Source of the DNA: Nereocystis luetkeana
Taxonomy: Eukaryota > Sar > Phaeophyceae > Laminariales > Laminariaceae
NCBI GenBank assembly: GCA_031213475.1
Contig: JARUPZ010000023.1
Location: forward strand, 9,752,157-9,816,156
Length of the DNA: 64,000 nucleotides
Direction of reading: 5' to 3'
Below, piece by piece: positions 1 to 9,671 of the stretch. Both the position numbers and the translations under genes were made by a program. Position 1 is the stretch's first letter. Every line of letters begins with the position of its first letter. Under the pieces are notes generated by a model. That model was given only the letters and a program-made list of their open reading frames with translations. It searched no databases and had not been told where the DNA came from.

Positions 1-140
1 TGCGGTTTGGGGTCAGGGTTAGGGTTAGGGTTAGAGTCAGGGGTTGGGTTGGGTCTTCGCCCGTACCTTGATCCCGACAGGAACCAAAACATCCGAACAG
101 CCTACCAACCTAAAGATCCCTTCTCCCAGATTGTTGAAGG
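1..140. repeat. telomere-like repeat plus subtelomere-like sequence (copy 1)
   Basis: GGGTTAGGGTTAGGGTTA units at 14-34 are followed by a sequence that continues through the words GATCCCGACAGGAACC and AAGATCCCTTCTCCCAG. The same block occurs in inverted orientation at about 55833-55996. I see no gene in the first 900 bases. Confidence 0.7.
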
Positions 141-942
141 TCCTCGGCCTGTTGGCGCGTTTCTACGTACTGCTTTGCTTTAACTCGCACACCTTCCAAA
201 ACCAATCTTCGTTCACTTTTTGCCAAATCCTTCAACCCCAGCCCTCGCTGCAGCACTATTATATTACTGTAGTTTCTGCCAGTCGTTTACCAAATTAGGT
301 TTGTGTACTCTGCCAGATGCTTCGCTTCTCAGTGCCTGTCGTGTCCTTGTCTATCTCCTGAGCATGAGTTCAACCTCAACCTCAACTCCACACTCTCTAT
401 GTGCAATACCAGCGTTCATCCTCTAAACAACCAAAACACGCCTCGTGTATTGAGATTTAATTATCTTCGTTCAATCAATCTTCCATTCTACTTCGTACCT
501 GGTACGACGATGTGTAGCGAGCCGAACCTGCTTCCGAAAGGTGAGAGCTTGCGCGCATGGTTGATTGAGCTCCTCGCAGTCTGCAGCAACACACTGCTTT
601 GTACTAACTGAGCTATATAGTTGACGCTTTGACACGGCAGTATGTAGCAGAGTCGAACAACTGCGGTTGTAGCAGAGTCGAACAACTGCGGTTGAAGGAA
701 CTAACCAGTCTGTTGTTTTGCCTTCCAATCTGTCACGCTTGCCACCTGCACACCAGGTAGCTGTCCTCTTTCACAACCAGCTCGGGCTGGACAAAGCTGG
801 CGACTTTTGTGGAGATATTTTTCGAACCGCCGTACATGTACCGCGATTATTTTCTCCCGGTATATATTTCTCGACTCCTTGGAAAAAGAGAACGCCGCCC
901 CGCAATACAATACTGCTGCGGTTTACCTCTTTGTCCAAGAAG

Positions 943-960
943 ATGGTTGACGCACGCAAA
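943..960 (+). CDS. DESI2: tentative first coding exon of the DESI2-like gene
   Basis: ATG at 943 gives MVDARK and ends in phase 0, which would read on as MVDARKVYDLHES. Most family members have about this many residues before VYDL. The donor AAA|GTCTAA is poor, so the true first exon may lie elsewhere upstream. An in-frame TAG at 1901-1903 shows that some upstream exon is needed. Confidence 0.25.
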
Positions 961-3291
961 GTCTAAATGATCACCGTAGTTCCAGGATTTTCCCACAGTC
1001 TGGCGACTGTATAGGCAACCCCTAAAATGACGAAAAAAAAAATGCTATTGTAAAGTGAGGGCCATAGTAAATAGGACCTACGGTACACACAAGAACCTAC
1101 ATACTTCCCTATTTTTACTAACAATATTTTGCCCTATTTACTATGGTCCCCCGTAATAGTAAAACGCTCTGGACACTTTCGCTCCGAGGGAGTCAATTTC
1201 GACCCCGTGACAACCGTGTATATAGCAGAGGCACGATCCGGATGGCAGTCGAGGTGACGGGGATTGGGGTTGGGTTGGCCACGGAGTAACAAATACCAAA
1301 GGATACTCCGCCTCAACCATTCTCTTCGACAAAGTGGTAATTATTTCCGACAAAATGGTAAACTGACCTCGTGCCCCGTGATTGCTTTTTTTCGGGGGGG
1401 GGGGGGGGGGTTCGTTGGTTCCAAAGGCCAGCGCGAAGCACCTCTTTTGGCGTATACTAACTGTACCAGAGTATCTCTGATGGGTTAAAACGTACCCTAG
1501 GACAATGTGGCTTTTCGCAGAAGCGACAGGTTTTCATCCCTCGTTGGACGAAGTCTGGCCCTCTTGAACGGGGCACAGGGCATGTTTCGGGGGGGGGGGG
1601 GGGGGGGCTGTTCATCCCGTGAGCTCACCCAAGTTTCCCACCCCTACCCTACCCTGCACTGTCTTGCCCTACCCTAAGTACTCCTACCCTATCCTGCCTT
1701 ACTCTATCCCCACCTGTCGCTGCCGCACATACCCACCCCTGCTCTATGCTACCCTGCCTTACCCTACCGCACCATTGAGTGCATACTGTGCACCCGCTGC
1801 TACTTGCTGTCTTTGAATAACCCCCGCTCCCCCTTGGGTGCCCCACCCCACCCCACCTCACCCCAACCCAACCCAACCATGACCCCGAACCGGCGGCGTT
1901 TAGGTGTACGACCTACACGAGTCAAACTCATGGCTGCAGCATGTGGGCCTAGGGATGTACCACAGCGGGGTGGAGATCGGCGGGGTCGAGTACACTTTCA
2001 GCGAGGCTGGGATTAGTCAGCACCCGCCGAGGCGGGTGGCCGCGGAGGGCTGCGCCTACAAGACGACAGAGGTGCGCACGCAGAACGTGGAGGCTATGAT
2101 ATGTACGTATGTTGTGTACTCGTACGCTTGTTTCGTACGATGCTTGCAAGGCTCCCCTCCGGGATGTGGTTGACTTGAAATCCCGGGGGGGGGGGGGGGG
2201 GGGGGGGGGGGGTTGAAAAGGGGAAATGTAGGCGCTCCTGCGTATGTTAGCCTGTGTGAGGTCCGCTGGGGTTGTGCGGGTCGATGCTGCCTCTGTCTGA
2301 TTTTTTGTATTCAAACCGTTGCTGTTGTACTGCGCGGGTGCATTTGACATTCAGAACAAGTGTGCGGGTCGGAATCGTCTAGCTCGTTGTGTTCAGGATG
2401 GCACGCCCACAAAAGCGCACCTACAAACAAACACGGTTCGTAGCACCGTTCGTAGCTGTGTCACGATATGAAGACTTTGAGTTACTGCTGCTGTTGCCTG
2501 TGCCATGGATGCTGCTGCTGCCTGTCCCATGGATGCTACGACGTCAAGAGCTACCGCTTACAGCAGCAGAGTGATGCCTGCGCAGATAGTACACAACAGA
2601 AGAAGCAGAGGGCATGATATCATCATCGCGAAATAAAGCTGAAATTGCCCCTGGCCTCCCGGCCCCTACTTCCGTAGGGTATTAACACGCACGCGCACGC
2701 TCACACACACACGCAGCAGCACAGTTCGTGGCTGTCACAATTGGGAAAAATTCGAAGCGCGGCTGTTGTACCGTGGCTGCCTAGCAAAAAACAGCAACAA
2801 GCAGCAGCCTGGCGAAGAACACAAAGTGGAGGAAAACACGACAGTCGGGGAGGTTTCCATGGGCTTTGCGTTGACTCTACTGCTGTAGCTGGGCGGCAGA
2901 CCTCCCCCTGATTACTTGCCAGACTTCCGCGAATCTAAACGCCCAGAGCACGCGCCACGGGCCCCGGCCGGGACCCGCACGTGCGCCGTGGCGTACACGC
3001 GAGCCCCCCTGCGTGTCCCGCAGCCGAGAGCGCAGAAAAGACCCGCGATCGGAGGAGAAAAAGTAGAGGTATTCCGGGGAAAAAGAAGTCAATTTCGTAG
3101 AAAGTAATACCCCGGTATGGTATAGTATACCTGGTACGCGAGTATTATATGCGTGTTTGTACCCCGAGCGTACGACATATAGTGAGAGACGGGCTGCCAA
3201 TTGGCGACGGGGGAACCGTGTGTGGTTGGGCATCGTATCTATTGGCTTCGATATATATATATATATAATTTATATTATACCAGGTATATAC

Positions 3292-3333
<42 letters not shown>

Positions 3334-5304
3334 CCAGTATATATACCAGGTATATTATAAGGATGTTGCCCGCTCCCACGGCGCTTTCTGTGTGTTATTA
3401 ATAGTTCGTGTGTTTGTTTTCGTATACTCTGTACAACCTGGTGGAGCACTTCGGCGTTCGCTCTGAAGCTACGCTACAGTAATCCTGTAATAGTAGCTGC
3501 AGTTGGGACGGACGGAACCGGGAAAGGAGGGCCCCACTGCTGCCGGCGTACAATGTTTTAGGCGTATGCTGCTTCCTGTTTACCGGGTTGGACTACGACA
3601 GCGACCGGCTGGGTTATCGGCAGGGCTCACCCACTCTGCGTTGGTGGCGGCTAGTCCGGCCTTACGACAGAACAATATTTTTAAACGAAACAAGCATGGG
3701 GCACCCTGGTTGGGCTGCCTTGTGAATCTACGATGGCGCTGTGTCGATCCACGTGGCTTACCAATACATGGACACAACCCCCCCCCCCCCCCCCGACCCC
3801 CACCCCCCATACACTAGCCCAGTCAAGCAAAACAGCCCCCCTGGGCTCCCATCGACGCCCGAGGACGTACGTATTGTGTTCTTTGGCCACAATCGCCCTT
3901 TTAAAAGCGTGTCCTCGCAAGTAGCGTTTCGTTTGGGTCTTTTTTGTTCCGTTTCGTTTCGTTTCTCTTCATTTTTTGTTTTCGTTTGTTTCGTGCCCAT
4001 TTGATCGGGTGTCGTTCTCTGCCCCACCTGACCGACTGCCCGCTGCAGGTCCTAGGAGACTTCATCGGGAGCGTGCCGGACATGCGCCGCATTCTGAACG
4101 GGATGCGGGAGGGCGCCTTCGCGGAGGGGGCGTACGACGTCGTCCGCAAGAACTGCAACAACTTTTGCGACGAGTTCGTGTTCGCGCTGGTCGGGAAGCG
4201 CATCCCGTCGTGGGTGAACCGGGCGGCGACCCTCGGGACATGGGCTGGTCTGGGCGAGGTACGTACAAGGTGTTCCCCTGCTGCAGCTTCGCGACCGTGT
4301 CCCTTCTTGTCAGTTCAAGCGTATTCTGGAACCAAACACCATCAATAGTAATTCGTAGCACAGTATTTCCCTCACACCAACCGCCAACATGCGGACACGT
4401 CAGCTGGCGGATCGTATTAACGGTGCGTCTGAAAGTTTTCCAGCCGCTCTGTCACCGACCGACAAGTCTGGCCACCGACGACCACGACCCCCCAACACCT
4501 CACGGCGCTTCGCGCTTGGGTGTAAGCAATGTCTGTCTGCCTGGTGGGTGAAAACCCGACGTGCTCCGTCCCGGCGTTGTAGGGATGCGAGGGTCTAGGG
4601 TTATACGACTACGGCCATGCATGATAATGAGTGTACGCGCCCCTCCCCCCCCTCGTGGACCTCTGACGTGACGAGTTTTCGCATTTCGCGCGATGCCGAG
4701 GATGAGGCCACGACGTGTCGTAGTTGCGCAGCCCTTGTAGCTGTCGAGGCCTCGATGAAGGCTGCAGTCTCTGGATGGTTTTGGGCCGGCTTGCTCTCGA
4801 TCGGAACAATCGGCTGCTCCCCTGGTCATGTTCTCGGGGTGCTGTGGGGGGCGGCACTCCGTGAAACCCCTCGTCCGACCGACCGACCCACGCCGCGCCG
4901 CTGTTCCCCCCCCCGCCTGTCTCCGAATGCGGGTTGCGAGATTGGCGGTCGAACAACCTACGGAAAGCATGTACCCCCCCCCCCCCCCCCCCCCCCGATG
5001 CGTCATCAATGGGCAAAATGCCTAAAGCAAGCAACAAATAAGTACCACTCCCCTCCCCCGCGCCCCGCCGGTGACCCCCGTTTTGGGTTTCCTACAGCCA
5101 CGAAAGGGTAGCGGCGGCGCCGATGGAAGTGGGCAAGACGCAGCGCCCGCGGCTGGAGCACTGCGGTCTAAGGCAAGCGCTCCCCCCTCTAAAGACCGGA
5201 AGGAGTTGACGCAAAAACAGCGAGACCTCTTGGCCAAGATGCGGACCAGCAGAAGCTCGGTGTCGGAGAGGCGGGGGGGGGGGGGTGGAGGAGGAGCGGC
5301 GTAA
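943..5304 (+). CDS. DESI2: DESI2-type PPPDE cysteine isopeptidase (deSUMOylase/deubiquitinase family), spliced
   Basis: The model joins 1904-2071, 4049-4258 and 5098-5304, all in phase 0, optionally preceded by 943-960. The protein of about 200 residues matches the usual DESI2 length. PPPDE proteases remove SUMO or ubiquitin with a His-Cys dyad. The His lies in GLGMYHSGVEI (about residue 26) and the Cys in VRKNCNNFCDEF (about residue 98). The family's IPxWxNR segment is present as IPSWVNRAA. Joining GAG at 2071 directly to GTC at 4049 gives YKTTEVLGDFIG, which aligns without a gap to the family pattern FRKSILIGRTDLG. The tail is Gly/Ser/Lys rich and ends in a G homopolymer run that encodes poly-Gly before the stop. 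Domain and junctions are firm; the start codon is not. Confidence 0.85.
1046..1158. mobile_element. TATTACGG inverted-repeat MITE, diverged left end
   Basis: GGGCCATAGTAAATAGGACC ... CCTATTTACTATGGTCCCCC then GTAATA. This is the GTAAATAGG variant. Confidence 0.8.
1904..2071 (+). CDS. DESI2: DESI2-like exon with catalytic His
   Basis: Starts after the acceptor GCGTTTAG and encodes VYDLHESNSW...GLGMYHSGVEIGG...AYKTTE. Ends at GAG before the donor GTGCGC. The first half of the PPPDE fold, including the active-site His, is here. Confidence 0.82.
2185..2212 (+). repeat. 28-G homopolymer
   Basis: The longest G run in the window, in the second intron of the DESI2-like gene. Other unattached runs lie at about 1394-1410, 1589-1607, 13290-13304, 13646-13668 and 46976-46992. 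C runs lie at about 3778-3794, 4976-4996, 12360-12377, 16389-16410 and 59467-59490. Confidence 0.9.
3252..3358. repeat. AT dinucleotide repeat with TACCAGGTA motifs
   Basis: TA/AT tract interrupted by TACCAGGTA at 3278 and 3344 and TACCAGTA at 3332. Intronic. Confidence 0.85.
4049..4258 (+). CDS. DESI2: DESI2-like exon with catalytic Cys
   Basis: Acceptor CGCTGCAG, donor GAG|GTACGT, 70 codons in phase 0. Contains the KNCNNFCDE nucleophile motif and IPSWVNR. The 2.0-kb intron before it holds a 28-G run and AT microsatellites. Confidence 0.9.
4497..4652 (+). repeat. C-tailed dispersed repeat
   Basis: Contains GCGCTTCGCGCTTGG, GGTGGGTGAAAACCCGAC and ATACGACTACGGCCATGCAT, ending in a C-rich run. 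It lies in the last intron of the DESI2-like gene and is one of at least ten copies in the window. Confidence 0.75.
5098..5304 (+). CDS. DESI2: DESI2-like last exon
   Basis: Acceptor TTTCCTACAG, phase 0. Basic, Ser-rich tail (KDRKELTQKQRDLLAKM) ending in seven Gly encoded by a G run (about 5273-5290), then Ala-Ala and TAA. The glycine count probably varies with the homopolymer. Confidence 0.75.
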   Translation, partial: PRKGSGGADGSGQDAAPAAGALRSKASAPPSKDRKELTQKQRDLLAKMRTSRSSVSERRGGGGGGGAA

Positions 5305-6640
5305 CCCGCACCCGCGTGACGGGGGCGTTGTTTTTTTTTTCCGTGTTCGGTTTCTCCCCGAAGCGGCAGAGGTTTTTGTTCAAGCCGAGCCCGACGCGGG
5401 CCTGTATGCGCGATATGTAGCCACGCGCGCGCGCTGAAGCGAGAGGGAGAGACACCCAGGGGGGGCTTAGGGTGCTCCCTCCCGCCCTCCCTCTGTCCAT
5501 CTGTATGCCCGTGGGCTGCTGCTTGCGCGCGCCCGCTCGCCAGATACGCTCTGGTCCACGGCCGCGTTTGTGTCACCCGCCTTCGCGGTGAGGTCGTTGC
5601 CCCATATGTCGGTTCGCGCGACACGTTGACCTCTGCTGGTCCATTCCCGTGACAATGTCTCCTTCCGCGACCGTTAGGCTCGAGTATGCACAAGCATAGC
5701 TGGCATTGTAGAGTGTAGGGGTGTACGTCGAGGAGGGGGTCACGCGGTCTTGTCGCCAATCGTGCCTGCCGTGTTCGCGTGCGCGTGTGTATTTTTGGGC
5801 GCCAACGCGAGGGTGGGTTGGGTTTTTTTTTTTTTTTGGGGGGGGGGGGTGGGGGAGGGGGGGGCGGGGACGGAGGGGGGAAGGGGGAGGAGGTTCCTTG
5901 TGTTACGTACATCTCTACACTGTAAAGTAAAACAGTTGTGGTTGATAATGGGTGTTGTTTTGGATTTTGAGTTGTTGCGGGGGGCAGCGCAGCTCTCCAG
6001 TCGTCTCGTTCGTGGTTTGCGTGAGCCAAGCTAGTGCGCCGAACACGGCGGCCGGGCTGTATAACGGGCAGAAAAAAAAGGGAGATTTTCTGTGGTGAGT
6101 CGGCTCCGCGTTGTGCCCTTTGTCGGACGAAAACACCTGCCTTCAGGCGTGGTGCCCTGCTGATAGTTTCGCTTTTTTTCCCGATATTCGCTGATGGGTT
6201 TCCACCAAGAAGGCGGAGCATTTTTTGCGAGACAGGTGTACGTATAGTAGCGAGGAACACTTGGTCCGGAGATACGTGTATGTATAGTATTGATAGCGCG
6301 GCCAGGGACACCGCATTTTGATATTGTGTACCAGCCTAGGTACTGCTACTACAGTGGTAGAGTAGTACGTGCTTGTTTTTGCGCCGCCCGAAGGGAGTGT
6401 ATGTACGTGGGCGTGTTTATATCCTTGTGTATGTTTTTTTTTAGGTGGTGTGCAGGTAGAAGAGGCGGGATATCTTGAAATAGCAGAGGAGCAAACACCA
6501 GCAACGAGAAGTGGTTGATGTCCCCTTTCGCGAGGCAGTCGTTCAAACAACGGAAAATTCAACAGGTCAGTGCAACGTCTAGTTTTTTCTTGTCAGGGTG
6601 TCAGAGGTACCAAAGGTATCACATAATTACCCGATGCGTA
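5305..6640. other. intergenic, no gene recognised
   Basis: G-rich and T-rich low complexity (about 5820-5895). The long frames here are Pro/Gly/Arg shadows of simple sequence. No splice-compatible conserved motif was seen on either strand. Confidence 0.5.
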
Positions 6641-6641
6641 C

Positions 6642-6757
6642 TATTACGGGGGACCATAGTTAATAGGACCTATGGTATAGATAAAAACCTACCTGGTATA
6701 TAGTTGACCATTTTTACTAACAATATTTGGTCCTATTAACTATGGCCCCCCGTAATA
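6642..6757. mobile_element. TATTACGG MITE with internal CCTGGTA insertion
   Basis: Complete copy with both inverted ends, GTTAATAGG variant. TACCTGGTA at 6691 sits where other copies read CCTACATATTT. Confidence 0.9.
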
Positions 6758-6771
6758 GCAACCCGTTTCTC

Positions 6772-6871
6772 NNNNNNNNNNNNNNNNNNNNNNNNNNNNN
6801 NNNNNNNNNNNNNNNNNNNNNNNNNNNNNNNNNNNNNNNNNNNNNNNNNNNNNNNNNNNNNNNNNNNNNNN
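6772..6871. other. assembly gap (100 N)
   Basis: Exactly 100 N, the usual placeholder for a gap of unknown size. It lies 14 bases right of a MITE and directly before a C-rich tract. Confidence 0.98.
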
Positions 6872-7870
6872 CCCCCCGAAGTCCGAAGCCGCCCGTCGTC
6901 CGTCCCGCCAGGCAGGCAGGTACTGCAAGCCATTCGAAAAGGAGCCAACCAGGGGGCACGACAAACAAACCACGCAAGCTCAGCGGCGGCCCACTCGCTC
7001 CAACACGACCCCACTCCCACCCCCCACCCCCGCACTCCCATTCAACAAAGCTCGAACCCGTCTACAGCGCAACACCCCCTCAACAACTCCCTGCCCCCCC
7101 CCCCCCCCCCCCCCTCCCCGCACCCCCCCCCCCCCCCCCCGCCCCGCCCGCCCCGCCCGCCCGCCCGCCCCGCCCCCTCCGCCCGCCGCCCCCTAAAACT
7201 TACAAAACCGTGACTACCGCCACATCCCGCTCGTTGTTCCCTCTTTCGAGGCCGACCCACACCAAGCAAGCCACAGCCTTGGCCCCCTCCCCCGCCCCCA
7301 ACCATCACCGCCAAACCCACCCCTACCACGAACCACCGCAGGCGCGACACTAAAGCCAGACAGTACCAGGAAGTCAAGCCACCCAGCCGATATTACCCTT
7401 GCTCCGTGCCCCTCTCGGCGGCGGCGGCGGCCCCGCGCTGTCTCCAAGTGGCCATTTCAATCTCCTCCACGCCGTCCGCGCCAGCGCCGCGCGCGCCCCC
7501 GCCAACAAGCGGCGTCTCCTGCTCTGATCGCGCGGCCACCCGAGCCCGCGCCCGCCCCCGCCCCCTGGCTCGCGCTCGGCCCCTCTCAGCGCGCACGGGG
7601 GGGATGTTTTGGTCTTGACCCTCGAACGCCGCTCCACCCCCACCTCCACCCCCTCCCCCTCCCCCACCCCCTCCCCCACCTCCACCCCCTCCCCCTCCCC
7701 CAACCCCCACCCCCCGCCCCCGCCCCCACCCCCGCCCCCTCCTCCGCCCCCTCCGCCTCTCCACCACCCCGCCCCCCCGCTATGGCACCGCCTACCCCAC
7801 CACCCCGCCCCCCGCTAATGCACCGCCTACTACTCCTGTTTCTCCTGCTTCCCTTCTCTCTCCCCCTCCC
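6872..7870. repeat. C-rich low-complexity block
   Basis: Long runs of C with CCCCGCC and CACCCCCTCC repeats on the plus strand. Frames here encode Pro or Gly homopolymers only, so no gene is called. Confidence 0.7.
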
Positions 7871-8095
7871 CCTCCTTCTCGTCGGGTGCTTCCCCAGGCC
7901 GACTCGGCACATCATCTGCATAAACGCCTACGCCGAAGTGTTTGGCGGGATGAAGAGGACCAGATAGGCGGCAGTGCCGCACCCCACGTCGGCCCTGATC
8001 GTCGTCCGCGGTGTTAAACGCGGAAAATGAGAGGAGGGGCGAATGGGGGGGAGGGCGGGGCGGGTGGAGGAGGCATATGTTTAGGAAGAGAGGGG

Positions 8096-8338
8096 TGGGG
8101 GGGGGGGGGCGTGTACTCGATAGGAGCGATGTACTCGATCTCATGCATGGCCGTAGTCGTATGACCATAGACCATCGCATCCCTACAATACCGGGACGGA
8201 GCATGTCGGGTTTTCACCGACCAGGCAGACATTGCTTGCACCAAGCGCGAAGCGCCGTGAGGTGTTGCGAGCGAGTCGCATGAAGGGTGAGCTGCATCCT
8301 ACTAAGAACCACTTTGAGGCGGACTTGCATGGACGACA
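8096..8338 (-). repeat. C-tailed dispersed repeat (G tract first on plus strand)
   Basis: G run at 8096-8109, then TGTACTCGATAGG, CATGCATGGCCGTAGTCGTA, GGTTTTCACCGACCAGG and GGTGAGCTGCATCCTACTAA. Read on the minus strand it ends in a C homopolymer. Confidence 0.85.
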
Positions 8339-8381
8339 GCTTCAGTACGTTGATTGAGGCGTCTTCAGGAGGAGGAGGAAA

Positions 8382-8608
8382 GGGGGGGGGGGGGGGTACT
8401 CATGTCAAGCAATGGTCGTTGTCGTCGTATGACCATAGACCCTCGCATCCCGACCATGCCGGGACGGAGCACGTCGGGCTTTCACCGACCAGGCATTACA
8501 CATTGCTTGCACCGAGCGCGAAGCGAAAAGTAACACGTTCGGCGAGTCGCACGAAGGGTGAGAGCTGAATCCTACCGAGAGCCACTTGTGTGGCGGACTT
8601 GCTTGCAT
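8382..8608 (-). repeat. C-tailed dispersed repeat
   Basis: G run at 8382-8396 followed by TACTCATG and the same body, ending near GGCGGACTTGC. It directly abuts the preceding and following copies. Confidence 0.85.
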
Positions 8609-8614
8609 TGGGGA

Positions 8615-8721
8615 GGGGGGGGGGGGGGGGGGGGGGCACTCGATAGGAGAGATGCACTCGATCTCATGCATGGCCGTAGTCGTATGACCATATAGACCGA
8701 GGGGGGGGGGGGGGGGGGGGG
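8615..8721 (-). repeat. truncated C-tailed repeat bounded by two G runs
   Basis: G run 8615-8636, CACTCGATAGG...GTATGACCATATAGACC, then a second G run to 8721. Only the tail-proximal 60 bases of the unit remain. Confidence 0.75.
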
Positions 8722-8772
8722 TGTAAGGTGTTCACCCTCTACGTGTCGCAAAAGTGTCCGATTGTGAATTCT

Positions 8773-8881
8773 ACCATTACGGGGGACCATAGTTAACAGG
8801 ACCAAATATGGTTAGTAAAAATGGTTAAACATCTAAGTTTTTATGCATACCATAGGTCCTACCAGGTATTAACTATGGTCC
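8773..8881. mobile_element. TATTACGG MITE, right end truncated, with CCAGGTA insertion
   Basis: The right arm reads GGTCCTACCAGGTATTAAC, against GGTCCTATTAAC in other copies: an exact 7-bp insertion at a TA. The element stops at CTATGGTCC. Confidence 0.85.
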
Positions 8882-9126
8882 AGCTTCAAAAGGGAGTTTG
8901 CCAAGTCACGGAGAGCGGCGGCCCGTGTGCATGTCGCAAGACATCACGAAGAAGAAAAAAAAGAGGGAGGGGGGTGACGGGGCAAGGATAGGACGGACGA
9001 GACCCCCCCCCCCCCCCGCCGCCGCACTTTTGAAACGGCAAGCATCGTTGGAGAAGGTGTTGCACAAGAAAAAAACATGTACGAAAGTATTTCCTTGCTC
9101 CCTTGCTTCCTTGCTTCGCCGCCCCT

Positions 9127-9584
9127 TTCTGGAGCGAGAACCTCAAGACCACGAGCACCACCACCAAACACCACCATGAACACCACCATAACCCCCCCCC
9201 CCCCCCTGCCGCTCCCTCTGTCCCTATCCCCCCCCCCGCGCAACTCACAAGGAAGCTCCACGTAATGAGCCCGCGGCTGCTCTTGCGATATATCCCCGCT
9301 CGTGTAGGCCGGGAGCTCTATCGCCTGCAGCACGTACAGCATCACGGAGAACATCACGAAAAACGCAGTCCACGCCGCGAGGGCAAAGAAGCCCATCTGG
9401 AAGTGGTAGAAGTACACGTGGAAAGCCAGGAAGGACAGCGCCGCGGTCCGCGAGAAGAACACGATGCTCGACCGCGCCCGAACGAAGATCAGGGCGAAGT
9501 ACTCCCACAGCATGACCATGCCGTACAGCCACACCTAGAGCGCGGGGAAGCAGCAGCGGCAGCAGAAGCAGCAGCGGCAGCAGA

Positions 9585-9671
<87 letters not shown>

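Noticed and set aside
5022..6311. 429-residue minus-strand frame
   Set aside because: It overlaps the DESI2-like last exon on the other strand and consists of Pro, Arg and Lys runs from G-rich DNA.
6872..7967. Several overlapping Pro- or Gly-rich frames of 100 residues or more
   Set aside because: Low-complexity C-rich DNA; no periodicity or motif beyond homopolymers.
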